Assembly (NCBI GenBank): GCA_022842325.1
Contig: JALHPU010000036.1
Span: 1-39,810, forward strand
DNA: 39,810 nucleotides
Reading direction: 5' to 3'
Source: Sulfuritalea sp.
Lineage (GTDB): Bacteria; Pseudomonadota; Gammaproteobacteria; Burkholderiales; Rhodocyclaceae
Shown: positions 1 through 8,479 of the stretch, in pieces
Layout of the letters: the number at the start of each line of letters is the position of its first letter
How positions within the stretch are numbered: the first letter of the stretch is position 1
The notes under the pieces: model-generated
The model's database searches: none
Seen by the model: only the letters and a program-made list of their open reading frames with translations
What the model was told of the DNA's origin: nothing
Program-made: the position numbers and the translations under genes

Positions 1-2
1 CG

Positions 3-1820
3 ACGACGGCGGGTCTTACCACCAACGGCACGACGCGTCCCACGACCACCGGCACCGGTACCGGTGCCGGACCGGGCACGACCGGTACGACGACCGTCGG
101 CGTCACCACTACCGGCACGACCCGACCCAACACGACGGGTACGAACCTCACCGGCACAGTCACCACCGGCACCAGCCCGACCAAGCCCACCACCACGGGA
201 ACCGGCGTCGGGTCGGGTACCACGGGCACGACGACGGCGGGTCTCACCACCAACGGCACCACGCGTCCCACGACCAACGGCACCGATCCGACCGGCGCCG
301 TCACCACTGGCACCAGTCCGACCAAACCCACCACCACGGGCACCGGTGTCGGACCGGGGACGACCGGTACGACGACCGTCGGCGTCACCACTACCGGCAC
401 CACGCGCCCCAACACGACGGGTACGAACCCCACCGGTACCAGCCCGACCAAACCGACTACCACGGGTACCGGCGCAGGACCGGGAACTACAGGCACGACG
501 ACAGTCGGCTTCACCACCACCGGTACGACGCGTCCTACGACCACCGGCACCAGTCCGACGAAGCCGACCACCACCGGCACCGGCGTCGGACCGGGAACGA
601 CAGGCACGACGACCGCAGGTCTCACTACCAACGGCACCACGCGTCCTACCACCACCGGCACCGACCCGACCGGCTCCACCCGGCCCACCACGGCAGGCAA
701 CGGCACCGGGCCGGCCACCGCGACCAGTGGCACGGACCCGACCGGCGCCGTCACCACCGGTACCAGTCCGACCAAACCGACCACCACGGGCACCGGCGCA
801 GGACCGGGAACGACCGGCACGACGAGCGTCGGCCTCACCACCATCGGCACTACGCGCCCCAACACGACGGGCACGGATCCGACAAGTTCGACTCGGCCCA
901 CCACCGCAGGCAATGGCGCCGGACCGGGCACGACCGGCACGACGGCCGTCGGCGTCACCACCACCGGCACCACGCGACCCTCGACCACCGGCACCGATCC
1001 GACCGGCGCCGTCACCACCGGCACCAGTCCGACCAAGCCCACCACCGCAGGCAATGGCGCCGGACCGGGGACGACAGGCGCGACGACCGCAGGCCTCACC
1101 ACCACCGCGACCACGCGCCCGAGTACCACGGGCAAGGACCCGACAAGTTCGACCCGGCCCACCACGGCGGGCAATGGCGCTGGGTCGACCGCCACCGGCA
1201 CGACGACGCTGGCATTGACCACCAGCGCCACTTCGCGACCTGCGACCAAGGCTGACGGCGTGGGGACGGGAACCACGACGGCGGGCGGCTCCAGCAACAA
1301 CGTGGGGGCGACGATCACTACGGGCACCACCGGCGCCGCTGGAGCAGGCGGCACGACAAGCGCCATGGGCGCGACCGTAAGCACGGGACCGTCCGCGACC
1401 ACGAGCACAGTCGGCGCTGGCGGGACGGCGCCGGACGGGATGAACCCGGACCCGACTCCAGGGGCCGCGAGTGGAGCGCGCCCGAGCGATGCGAAGCCGA
1501 GGCCGGACTCCGGCGCAGCCGAAAATTCGCCAGGCACGAATGCGGAACCGGCATCGGCAGCGGGTGGGGCAGCCAAAGGCGCCGAAAAGCCGGTCTCCGG
1601 CTTCGGCAGTGGCAACGCCATGGGTCCCGGCGGTGGCATGGGCCCTGGCAGTGGCATGGGATCCGGTCCCGGCATGAGTCCCATGGGACCCAGCCCCGGC
1701 ATGGGGCCGGGCGGCCCGGGCGGTGCCATGGGGCCTGGCGGTCCAGGTGGCGCCATGGGGCCGGGTGGTCCAGGCGGCGCCATGGGACCGGGCGGGCCGG
1801 GTGGTCCGATGAGACCTTGA
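3..1820 (+). CDS. Thr/Gly-rich tandem-repeat protein, C-terminal part (5' end outside window)
   Basis: The reading frame that ends at TGA 1818-1820 is open without a stop back to base 3, about 605 residues, so the gene begins upstream of the window. Residues are mostly Thr, Gly, Pro, Ala, Asn and Val. The main part consists of about ten imperfect repeats built around a Gly-Pro-Gly-Thr-Thr-Gly core, starting near 69, 210, 351, 477, 588, 708, 801, 921, 1062 and 1182 (spacings of 31 to 47 codons). All spacings are multiples of three, and the amino-acid pattern is conserved while third codon positions vary, which supports this frame over the Pro/Arg-rich frame overlapping 64-1218. A less repetitive Ala/Ser/Gly segment follows, then Gly-Met runs and four 9-residue units at the end. 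No catalytic motif or membrane segment is visible. A secreted or surface, possibly O-glycosylated, low-complexity protein is plausible, but the function is unknown. The first in-frame start-like codon visible is a TTG at 1215, which is unlikely to be the true start. Confidence 0.7.
   Translation, partial: TTAGLTTNGTTRPTTTGTGTGAGPGTTGTTTVGVTTTGTTRPNTTGTNLTGTVTTGTSPTKPTTTGTGVGSGTTGTTTAGLTTNGTTRPTTNGTDPTGAVTTGTSPTKPTTTGTGVGPGTTGTTTVGVTTTGTTRPNTTGTNPTGTSPTKPTTTGTGAGPGTTGTTTVGFTTTGTTRPTTTGTSPTKPTTTGTGVGPGTTGTTTAGLTTNGTTRPTTTGTDPTGSTRPTTAGNGTGPATATSGTDPTGAVTTGTSPTKPTTTGTGAGPGTTGTTSVGLTTIGTTRPNTTGTDPTSSTRPTTAGNGAGPGTTGTTAVGVTTTGTTRPSTTGTDPTGAVTTGTSPTKPTTAGNGAGPGTTGATTAGLTTTATTRPSTTGKDPTSSTRPTTAGNGAGSTATGTTTLALTTSATSRPATKADGVGTGTTTAGGSSNNVGATITTGTTGAAGAGGTTSAMGATVSTGPSATTSTVGAGGTAPDGMNPDPTPGAASGARPSDAKPRPDSGAAENSPGTNAEPASAAGGAAKGAEKPVSGFGSGNAMGPGGGMGPGSGMGSGPGMSPMGPSPGMGPGGPGGAMGPGGPGGAMGPGGPGGAMGPGGPGGPMRP
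69..1190 (+). repeat. Imperfect coding tandem repeats, 93-141 bp units
   Basis: About ten copies of a Thr/Gly-coding unit repeat with spacings of 141, 141, 126, 111, 120, 93, 120, 141 and 120 bp, measured from the Gly-Pro-Gly codons. Unit length changes only in whole codons, as expected of repeats that expand and contract under selection for the reading frame. Confidence 0.8.
1701..1808 (+). repeat. Four 27-bp units coding MGPGGPGGA/P
   Basis: Four successive 9-codon units encode MGPGGPGGA (three times) and MGPGGPGGP, directly before the C-terminal Met-Arg-Pro. They form a collagen-like Gly/Pro tail on the Thr-rich repeat protein. Confidence 0.9.
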
Positions 1821-1842
1821 CGGGTTTCTCCGACGAGACCCG
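1821..1842 (+). terminator. Weak hairpin after the repeat-protein gene
   Basis: CGGGTTTC pairs with GAGACCCG (one G-U pair) around a 6-nt loop, starting one base after the TGA. There is no T-run, so it is only a weak candidate for a terminator or mRNA-end hairpin. Confidence 0.35.
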
Positions 1843-1890
1843 TTCCCGCTCCTTGCAGGGACGATAAGTGAATCTGCGGGACAGGCAAGC

Positions 1891-3774
1891 ATGCAAGCAC
1901 TCTATGTAGGCGAACTCGAACTTGTCGGACGGGAACTGGTGCCACTGCTGGAGCAAGCCGGTTACGTCGTGGACTGCGGGAGTCCGGACCCCGCTCGGCA
2001 TTACGATCTGGTGGTCGACAATGCATCCACCTCGGCGACGGAAATTCGCGCCCTCGTCTGCGGCCTTGGCCGGCGCGCCGCGCATTACGTTCTGCTATCC
2101 GGCAGCCGGGTATACCCCGTCTGCTTTCGCTTGCGGCCCTGGTGCGAAGACGAACTCGATGTCGCCCTCGACCTGTTCCCGTCCCTGCCGCCCGAGGTGC
2201 TTGCGGCGCGCGCGACAGAACGGGAACTGCGCTTGCTGGCACGCGGCCGCTTCCCGATCACGATCCTGCGTCCGGCGGAAGTGGATGGCCCGAATGCGCC
2301 GGACAGCATCACCCGCTGGTTCGTCGACCGCGTCGTGGACGGGGGCCTGGTGGTTCTCCCCGAGGGCGACTTGCCGACCTACCGGCACGTTTCGGCGGCC
2401 GATCTGGCGCGTGCGATTGTCACGGTCGCCGGCCGTACGGAAGCCTTCGACCGCACCCTGAACGTCGCCAGCCAGGCCATGCTCGGCTATTGGGGCCACG
2501 CAGCCATGGTGCGCGACGGACTGGGTATGCCCTTGCGCTATGGCTATGTTCCCGCATGGCGCTGGCGGGCGGCCGGGCTTGCGCTGCCGATGGGCGAACT
2601 GGCTTCATCGTCGTTCATCGAGTCGTCGCCGGTTCTGCATCGGCTGGGCTGGCGGCCGGGTGACACTTTTGAATTTGTCAGTACCCTCGCCCGCCACTGT
2701 GCCGAGCACCGGCAGCCCGGCGACATGGCCGTGATCGAGCGCGAGCGCCAGGTGCTGCATGAGGCGGAGGCGGTGGCGCTGTATACCCCGGCGCTTCAAT
2801 CCGCGCCGTCACTGCGGCACGAAACCCGGCAGTGGAGCTTGCGCGGATGGGGAGGCCGGCCGGCCAGCCTCCACCTCGAGCGCATGGACGAAGTGCAATC
2901 CTTCCCGTCGCCCCTGGTCAAGGTGTGCGCGCTGGCGCTGAACGCGGCGGAAGAAAGCTTCCTGCGCGGGGAATACGAACAGCAGGGCGATCGCACCATC
3001 GGCCACAATGCCCTGCTGCAAGTGCTGCAGCCCGGCGCCTCCGGCGTCGCTTGCGGCGCCATGATGCTGCCGCTGGCGACACTGCCCTGCGGTGACCCGC
3101 AGTGCCCGTGGTGCCGCAATGGCCACCATGCCGTGCTGGGCATCGGTTGCGGCGGCTACGGCTGGGGCATCTGCACCACGCCGCCTTCGCATCTGATTCC
3201 GGCACCGGCGGAACTGGGCATGGCCGTCCTGCTCGCCGATCCCCTGGCAACGTTAATCGATGCACTGTCAGCATCGCTGGCAAACGATCCGGGGCCGGTG
3301 TGGATTGCCGGGCGCACCTTCGAAGCGGCACTTGCCGCATGGCTGGCGCAGGACGCCGGCCGGCCGGTGCTGCATGTGGATCGTCGCGAGTGGAGCCACG
3401 CCGAATTCCCTACGCTGGCCATCGACCAGGCGCTCGAGCAGCTTCGCACGGGCACCCTTGCCGCACCGACGCTGGCAGTCGATTTCACCGGCTGCGGCGA
3501 CGTGACATGGCCCCTGGCCCAGGCGATGACGGCGGGATCGTCGCTGTTCGTGCGGCGGCGCCCGCTCGGCGTTCCGCACGGTATCGAATGGCACGAGATG
3601 CCTGCGGCGGCGCCTTCCCGCGCACTGCTGGAAGCGGCCATCGACACCCTGCAGCGCTGGTCCCTGTTCCGCAATCTCGACGCCCGCGTCGGCCCCGCCG
3701 TGCCGCTGGACATCCATTGGGACGCCTTGCTGCCCGCGCCATTTTCCCTGCCGTGGCTGGAGGGAAAATCATGA
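1891..3774 (+). CDS. SDR-MDR fusion protein with degraded active sites
   Basis: The 627-residue protein has two oxidoreductase-like halves. Residues 1-290 follow the extended SDR/epimerase fold (nucleotide-binding region ALYVGELELVG, then DLVVDNAS, YVLLSGSRVYP and ITILRPAEVDGP). The position of the catalytic YxxxK reads roughly VLAAR, so both the Tyr and the Lys are lost. Residues 340-600 resemble a medium-chain dehydrogenase: VKVCALALNAAEESFLRGEY, then GHNALLQVL where active enzymes have GHE, then a structural-zinc-like cluster CGDPQCPWCRNG near 400-411. The catalytic-zinc Cys is replaced (NAAEES). The SDR half resembles the SDR half of the next gene, suggesting duplication. Its stop overlaps the next start (ATGA), so the two are translationally coupled. 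I infer a pseudoenzyme or scaffold partner of the next protein; the pathway is unknown. Confidence 0.6.
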   Translation: MQALYVGELELVGRELVPLLEQAGYVVDCGSPDPARHYDLVVDNASTSATEIRALVCGLGRRAAHYVLLSGSRVYPVCFRLRPWCEDELDVALDLFPSLPPEVLAARATERELRLLARGRFPITILRPAEVDGPNAPDSITRWFVDRVVDGGLVVLPEGDLPTYRHVSAADLARAIVTVAGRTEAFDRTLNVASQAMLGYWGHAAMVRDGLGMPLRYGYVPAWRWRAAGLALPMGELASSSFIESSPVLHRLGWRPGDTFEFVSTLARHCAEHRQPGDMAVIERERQVLHEAEAVALYTPALQSAPSLRHETRQWSLRGWGGRPASLHLERMDEVQSFPSPLVKVCALALNAAEESFLRGEYEQQGDRTIGHNALLQVLQPGASGVACGAMMLPLATLPCGDPQCPWCRNGHHAVLGIGCGGYGWGICTTPPSHLIPAPAELGMAVLLADPLATLIDALSASLANDPGPVWIAGRTFEAALAAWLAQDAGRPVLHVDRREWSHAEFPTLAIDQALEQLRTGTLAAPTLAVDFTGCGDVTWPLAQAMTAGSSLFVRRRPLGVPHGIEWHEMPAAAPSRALLEAAIDTLQRWSLFRNLDARVGPAVPLDIHWDALLPAPFSLPWLEGKS

Positions 3775-6017
3775 AGATCCTCCTGGTCGGCGGCAACCGC
3801 TATGTCGGCGTTGAAATCATCTGGCATCTGCTGCATGCCGGGCACGAGGTCACCGTGCTGGCGCTCGACGCGCCGCCGGCGGACGTCCGCGCCCACGTTC
3901 GTTTGCTGCTGGCAAACCGCAACGACGAGGCCGTGCTGGCGACGCTGTTCGGCCACGAAGATTTCGATGTCGTGATCGACAACATCGCCTACGAGCCGCA
4001 ACAGGTTTCGACGCTGACCGCCGCCCTGCAGGGGCGCACCGGACGCTATCTGCTGACCAGCACCACCGACACCTACCCGCACAACTTCCCGCGCGACTAC
4101 ACCGAAGAGCAGACGGAGATTCGCGAATACGACATGACCAGCCTGGCCGAGGGAGACCGTTACAACTACGGCAAGCGCTCCTGCGAAGCCGTGCTGATCA
4201 AGTCCGGCATACCCTGGACGGCGCTGCGCCCCTGCATCGTGACGGGCCCGCGCGACAACATCAATGGATCGCCGGCGATGCGCGGCAGCCACTGGTTCGA
4301 GGAATCCACCCGCAGCCATTTCTGGCCGCAGCGCATCCTCGACGGCGGCCCCTTGCTGATGGCCTGCGAGGACGAGTACGTGATGAAAATGGTCTGGATC
4401 GGCGACCTCGCGCGCGCCTTCACCCATGTCATTGCCCACCCGGAAAGCACCCTGGGCCAGGCATTCAACGTCGCGGGCGATGAAGTCTGGACCAATGAAC
4501 GCATCGTGCGCGCCCTTGCGGCAGCGGCAGGCGTTACGCCGGAGATCGTGCGCGTGCCGGCCGCTGTAATCGAGCAGGCCGGCCTCGACTATGCGCCGGT
4601 GTATGGCACGGCAGCCTACTGGCCGCTGGCCGACAGCGCCAAGCTGAAGGCGACCGGCTGGAAGCCGACACCCGCCGAGCAGTGGCTGCCCTTCCTGCTG
4701 GAAGCCAACTCGCCGCCGCTGGCGCGGGCGTGGTATCACACCCGCATCCAGGAAATCGCCCTGGCGCGCCATGTCCAGCGCAAACAGGGCAACGCGATCG
4801 CCATACCCGCGGCGATGGAACAGCGGCCGCGGCAGGCCGCGCCAGTCCCGGTCGACGCCGCGGCAGCCACCAGCGGATGTCTTGAGGCGGCAGCAAGCGC
4901 TGCCTGGCAGGAGCGGGTAGTGGGCCAGCACTCGGCCAACGTGCCCTTGCCCGAATTTTTCAAGTCGTTTCGCGGCGCCCGCGTCAGCGGCATCGGCATC
5001 GGAACCTGGATGGGCGACATCTCGGCGGCCACGGACCTGCGCTACGTCGAGACGCTGGTGCATGCCGCCAGCCGCGGCATCAATGTGTTCGACACCGCGA
5101 TCAACTATCGGCACATGCTGGCCGAGCGTTGCGTCGGCAGGGCGGTGCAAATCCTGGTGAAGAGCGGCATTCCACGCCAGGCCTTGCTGATTGCCAGCAA
5201 GGGCGGCTACATCACCCACGATGCCGCGGGGTCGCGCAATTGGGACGACTACGTGCGCCAGAAATACCTGGAGCCCGGCCTGGTTTCGGCGGAGGAAATG
5301 TCGCGAGCCCATGCCATCAATCCGCGATTCATACGGCGGCAGCTCGATCAAAGCCTCGACAACCTCAAGCTCGACACCGTGGACATTTACTATCTCCACA
5401 ACCCCGAGGAAGCGCTCGCCGGGCTCGGGGAAAAGGCGTCCCGCAAGCAGCTGACAGAAACCTTTGCCGTGCTCGAAGAGGCCGTCGCTGCCGGGAAGAT
5501 CGGCTGCTATGGCCTCGCCACCTGGGATGGCTTGCGGGTTGTGCCGGATGATCCCCGCCACCTGTCGCTGGCCGTGGCCGTCGCGGCGGCCCGTGACGCC
5601 GCCGGAAGCGCCCGACACCACCTGGCGGCGATTCAGCTGCCGTTCAACGTCAGGGACCATCAGGCCGCGACGCTGCCGACGCAACAGCTCGGGCGCGTCA
5701 TATTGCCTGCATTGCGCGTGGCGCAAGAACTCGGGCTGTATGCCATGACCAGCGCCAGCGTCTTGCAGGGTGCGGAAATTCCGCAAGCCGACGAATCCCG
5801 CCTGCGGGCAGCGGCTCCCGGCTATTCGCTGGTCACGGCAGCGCTGCAGCTGGCGCGCAGCACCCGGGGCGTCGGCACGGCGCTGGTCGGCATGCGGCGC
5901 ATACACAGTGTCGAGGAAGCCATGGCGGTGGCGCAGATGCCCATCGCACGTGAGCTTGCCGGGGCGGATTCAGCGCTTCCCGCAAGCGGCGATACCGACC
6001 GGCCCTTGGCACCGTAG
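3771..6017 (+). CDS. SDR/epimerase - aldo/keto reductase fusion protein
   Basis: This 748-residue protein has two apparently intact NAD(P)-dependent domains. Residues 1-320 are an extended SDR: Gly motif LLVGGNRYVG, then DVVIDNIAY, a Thr/Ser-rich strand (TSTTDTYP) and the catalytic YxxxK as YNYGK at 131-135. Residues 390-735 are an aldo/keto reductase with all four tetrad residues visible: Asp441 and Tyr446 in FDTAINYR, Lys477 in ASKGGY and His543 in YYLHNPEE. An Ala/Pro-rich linker (345-385) joins them. I chose the ATG at 3771 because it overlaps the previous stop (ATGA) and begins exactly at the Rossmann strand; the frame is open upstream only as an artefact of high GC. Likely role: sequential oxidation/epimerisation and reduction of a sugar-like substrate, working with the preceding gene product. 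The substrate is not deducible. Confidence 0.7.
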   Translation: MKILLVGGNRYVGVEIIWHLLHAGHEVTVLALDAPPADVRAHVRLLLANRNDEAVLATLFGHEDFDVVIDNIAYEPQQVSTLTAALQGRTGRYLLTSTTDTYPHNFPRDYTEEQTEIREYDMTSLAEGDRYNYGKRSCEAVLIKSGIPWTALRPCIVTGPRDNINGSPAMRGSHWFEESTRSHFWPQRILDGGPLLMACEDEYVMKMVWIGDLARAFTHVIAHPESTLGQAFNVAGDEVWTNERIVRALAAAAGVTPEIVRVPAAVIEQAGLDYAPVYGTAAYWPLADSAKLKATGWKPTPAEQWLPFLLEANSPPLARAWYHTRIQEIALARHVQRKQGNAIAIPAAMEQRPRQAAPVPVDAAAATSGCLEAAASAAWQERVVGQHSANVPLPEFFKSFRGARVSGIGIGTWMGDISAATDLRYVETLVHAASRGINVFDTAINYRHMLAERCVGRAVQILVKSGIPRQALLIASKGGYITHDAAGSRNWDDYVRQKYLEPGLVSAEEMSRAHAINPRFIRRQLDQSLDNLKLDTVDIYYLHNPEEALAGLGEKASRKQLTETFAVLEEAVAAGKIGCYGLATWDGLRVVPDDPRHLSLAVAVAAARDAAGSARHHLAAIQLPFNVRDHQAATLPTQQLGRVILPALRVAQELGLYAMTSASVLQGAEIPQADESRLRAAAPGYSLVTAALQLARSTRGVGTALVGMRRIHSVEEAMAVAQMPIARELAGADSALPASGDTDRPLAP

Positions 6018-6042
6018 CGCCGGCGCCGACTTTCAGCCGGGC
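6014..6042 (+). repeat. GTAG-headed REP-like element
   Basis: The element begins GTAGCGCCGGCGCCGACT and ends in GCCGGGC, which pairs with the upstream GCCGGC. It fills the gap between two convergent genes. Closely related copies lie at 8451-8468 and 31626-31652. Confidence 0.55.
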
Positions 6043-6762
6043 TCAGCGCCCCGGCAGTACGTTCGGCCGCAGATCGAAGAGCAGCACCTCGGCATCCTGG
6101 CCACCGTCGAAACTCAGCGTGCCCGCCGCGCGAATGCGGGCACCGTCGCCGGCTTGCAGCGCAATGCCGTTGACGCACAGCGCACCGCGCGCGACATGGA
6201 CATAGGCATAGCGCCCTGCGGCCACGTCGAACTCGGCGCGCTCGGCGCCGTCGAACAGCCCGGCGTAAACCCGCGCATCCTGATACACACCGAGCGCGCC
6301 GTCTTCGGCGTCGGGGGAAATGATCAGGCGCAGGCGGCCGCGCTTGTCTGAGTCGGAAAAATTCTTCTGCTGGTAGCGCGGTGCGACGCGCAAGCGGTCG
6401 GGCACGATCCAGATCTGCAGGAAGTGCACTGCTTCCTCGCGCGAAGGGTTGAACTCGCTGTGGGTGATGCCGCTGCCGGCGCTCATCATCTGCACGTCGC
6501 CGGGGCGGATTACCGAGCCGGTGCCCATCGAGTCCTTGTGCTCCAGCGCGCCTTCGAGCACGTAGGAAAAGATTTCCATGTCGCGGTGCGGATGGGTGCC
6601 GAAACCCATGCCGGGTTCGACGCGATCGTCATTGATCACCAGCAGGTCGGAGAAGCCGACCTGCTGCGGATCGTGATAGTGGCCGAAGGAAAACGTATGG
6701 CGCGAATCGAGCCAGCCGAAGTTGGCCACGCCGCGCTCGGCAGCCTTGCGCAGTTCGAGCAT
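6043..6762 (-). CDS. Pirin family protein (YhaK-like)
   Basis: This is a 239-residue bicupin of the pirin family. Family hallmarks are visible: the N-terminal ERGVANFGWLDSRHTFSFG segment, the metal-site region MGFGTHPHRDMEIFSYVLEG with two His, and the later His in GITHSEFN. Pirins of this group bind iron and some have quercetinase activity; E. coli YhaK is a redox-sensitive member. The start at 6762 follows a good GGAGG ribosome site, whereas the open frame upstream overlaps the flavodoxin gene. It lies 23 bp downstream of the flavodoxin-like gene on the same strand, so the two probably form an operon controlled by the divergent LysR gene. That layout resembles E. coli yhaJ-yhaK. Confidence 0.9.
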   Translation of the reverse strand: MLELRKAAERGVANFGWLDSRHTFSFGHYHDPQQVGFSDLLVINDDRVEPGMGFGTHPHRDMEIFSYVLEGALEHKDSMGTGSVIRPGDVQMMSAGSGITHSEFNPSREEAVHFLQIWIVPDRLRVAPRYQQKNFSDSDKRGRLRLIISPDAEDGALGVYQDARVYAGLFDGAERAEFDVAAGRYAYVHVARGALCVNGIALQAGDGARIRAAGTLSFDGGQDAEVLLFDLRPNVLPGR

Positions 6763-6785
6763 GATGATTTCCTCCGGCGGTGAAT

Positions 6786-7361
6786 TTATCGGTTCCAGCG
6801 TGCCGCGGTTTCGGCGACGCGGGCGCCGAACAGGCGCGCAGTTTCCAGGTCGCCGGGCGCGGGGCCTTCCTCGGGACTGGAATCGGAGGGTGACTGCGCC
6901 ATGGCGCCGGCAAAGGAGCCGATCCAGTTCACGTCGTTGCGCGTGGCGGCCTTGCTGTTGGCCGGCATCATGCCGGTGCCGACCCAGACCATGCCCTGCT
7001 GCATTGCCAGGGTGATCATGTAGTGCAGGGTCGACAGCTTGTCGCCGTTCATCGAGGCCGAGTTGGTGAAGCCGGCCGCGAGCTTGTTCTTCCACTTCGA
7101 ACCGAACCAGGGCTTGGAACTGGCGTCGGCAAAGCGCTTGAACTGCCACGAGGGGCCGCCCATGTAGGTCGGGCTACCGAAGACGATGGCGTCGGCCTTT
7201 TCCAGTTTTTCCCAGCCGCCCTCGGGCAACTGGCCTTCCGCGCTGATCTCGAGCAACTCGGCGCTGGCGCCGGCGACGCCGGCGGCGCCCTTCTGTACGG
7301 CCTCGGCCTGCTTGCGGGTGTGGCCGTAACCACTGTGATAAACGACGACGGTGTGGGACAT
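6786..7361 (-). CDS. Flavodoxin-family NAD(P)H-dependent oxidoreductase (WrbA-like)
   Basis: The 191-residue protein begins with the FMN phosphate-binding loop VVVYHSGYGHTRKQAE. It continues with the flavodoxin-fold strand DAIVFGSPTYMGGPSWQFK, which contacts the isoalloxazine ring, and the KLAAGFTNSAS segment. The length and motifs fit the flavodoxin/WrbA superfamily, whose members reduce quinones by two electrons. Being upstream of pirin and divergent from a LysR regulator, it probably detoxifies quinones or other electrophiles. The exact substrate is uncertain. Confidence 0.85.
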   Translation of the reverse strand: MSHTVVVYHSGYGHTRKQAEAVQKGAAGVAGASAELLEISAEGQLPEGGWEKLEKADAIVFGSPTYMGGPSWQFKRFADASSKPWFGSKWKNKLAAGFTNSASMNGDKLSTLHYMITLAMQQGMVWVGTGMMPANSKAATRNDVNWIGSFAGAMAQSPSDSSPEEGPAPGDLETARLFGARVAETAARWNR

Positions 7362-7546
7362 GGTGTTTTCTCCGGGTTGAAATGTTCGATATTGCTGATG
7401 ATAGCTGCTAAAATCTGCTGGAAGATGCTTAGTTTAATCTTGACTGAAAAACTCCAGTAAGGCTGAGTATCAGTGATTACAATGGATGACGCAGTGAAAC
7501 TTTTGCATTACTATCATCGAAATATTCGATCTAATGGCTTCAGCAA
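7362..7546. promoter_or_regulatory. Divergent control region, flavodoxin/pirin versus lysR
   Basis: This 185-bp AT-richer region separates two divergent transcription units and should carry both promoters. A TACAAT hexamer at 7478-7483 is a possible -10 box for lysR; no convincing -35 is visible. LysR-type regulators normally bind such regions. Confidence 0.6.
7516..7530. promoter_or_regulatory. Inverted repeat ATCGAA-ATA-TTCGAT, probable LysR site
   Basis: Perfect 6-bp arms flank a 3-bp spacer, giving a T-rich/A-rich dyad of the size LysR proteins bind. A further TTCGAT half-site occurs at 7385-7390 near the flavodoxin start. Autoregulation by the adjacent LysR protein is an inference. Confidence 0.5.
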
Positions 7547-8443
7547 ATGCTCAAGCTGACGCTGGACGCCATCGAAATCATCGACGCCATCGACCGCGGC
7601 GGTTCCTTTGCCGCGGCCGCCGAGGCGCTGCACAAGGTGCCGTCGACGATTTCCTACACGGTGGCCAAGCTCGAGGAACAGCTCGGCTTTCCGCTCTTCG
7701 TCCGCCGCGGGCCGCGCGTGACGCTGACCGCAGCCGGCCGCGAGTTGCTCAGCGAAGGCCGCTGGCTGCTGCGATCCGCCGCCGATCTCGAATCGCGGCT
7801 GCGCCGCATCGCCACCGGCTACGAGTCGGAACTGCGCCTGGTGCATGACTCGCTGCTGCCGGCCGCGGCCCTGGTCGAGGACATCCGCGCCTTCGAGGCG
7901 CTGGGATGTGGCACGCGCCTGCGCATCAGCACCGAAGTCATGACCGGCAGCTGGGAGGCGCTGCGCGAAGGGCGCGCCGACCTGGTGCTGGCGGTCGGCG
8001 ATCCGCCGTCGGGTTTTGCGCAGCAGGCCAGGCGCCTGCGTGACATCGAGTTCGTGTTTTGCGTGGCGCCCCAGCATCCCCTGGCGCGCATCGCCCGTCC
8101 GCTCACGGCCGAGGATTTTCTGGCGCACACGGCAATCGTCGTCGCCGACAGCGCGCGCCTGCTGCCGACGCGCAGCATCGGCCTGCTGCCCGGGCAGTCG
8201 CGCATCACCGTGTCGAGCATCGAAGCCAAGATCGCGCTGCAGATCGCCGGGCTGGGTTACGGCTTCCTGCCGCGCTGCCGCATCGACGCCGCGCTGACCC
8301 GGCGCGAACTGGTCGCCCGCGAGGTGGCCGAAGTGCGCGCCAGCGAACCCTTGTGGCTGGCCTGGAGCCTCGACGGCGAAGGCGAAGCGCAGAAATGGTG
8401 GCGGGCGCGGTTGCAGGCGCCGGGCGCGCTGGCCGCGGCCTGA
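7547..8443 (+). CDS. LysR-family transcriptional regulator (YhaJ-like)
   Basis: This 298-residue protein has the LysR winged helix-turn-helix at residues 4-62 (IIDAIDRGGSFAAAAEAL, then STISYTVAKLEEQLGFPLFVRR). A periplasmic-binding-like effector domain follows from about residue 90. Length is typical of the family. It is divergent from the flavodoxin-pirin pair and upstream of an MFS exporter, the arrangement expected of a regulator that senses a small aromatic or quinone and induces detoxification and export. E. coli YhaJ, adjacent to pirin yhaK, responds to dinitrotoluene-derived compounds; transfer of that ligand to this protein is only inference. Confidence 0.9.
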   Translation: MLKLTLDAIEIIDAIDRGGSFAAAAEALHKVPSTISYTVAKLEEQLGFPLFVRRGPRVTLTAAGRELLSEGRWLLRSAADLESRLRRIATGYESELRLVHDSLLPAAALVEDIRAFEALGCGTRLRISTEVMTGSWEALREGRADLVLAVGDPPSGFAQQARRLRDIEFVFCVAPQHPLARIARPLTAEDFLAHTAIVVADSARLLPTRSIGLLPGQSRITVSSIEAKIALQIAGLGYGFLPRCRIDAALTRRELVAREVAEVRASEPLWLAWSLDGEGEAQKWWRARLQAPGALAAA

Positions 8444-8450
8444 TGTCACC

Positions 8451-8468
8451 GTAGCGCCAGCGCCGACT
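8451..8468 (+). repeat. GTAG-headed REP-like element
   Basis: GTAGCGCCAGCGCCGACT differs at one base from the copy at 6014-6031, and both are preceded by ACC. It sits 8 bp after the lysR stop codon. Confidence 0.5.
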
Positions 8469-8479
8469 CCTGAACCTCC

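Noticed and set aside
3..1190. CRISPR array
   Set aside because: Repeats are coding, contiguous and imperfect, with unit lengths in whole codons and no separate spacers.
64..1218. Pro/Arg-rich 384-residue frame
   Set aside because: It overlaps the Thr/Gly repeat frame, lacks a ribosome site and is a GC-driven shadow of the repeats.
3156..5906. Long minus-strand frame (916 codons)
   Set aside because: Antisense to the two oxidoreductase genes, whose domain motifs are clear; its own translation has no recognisable family.
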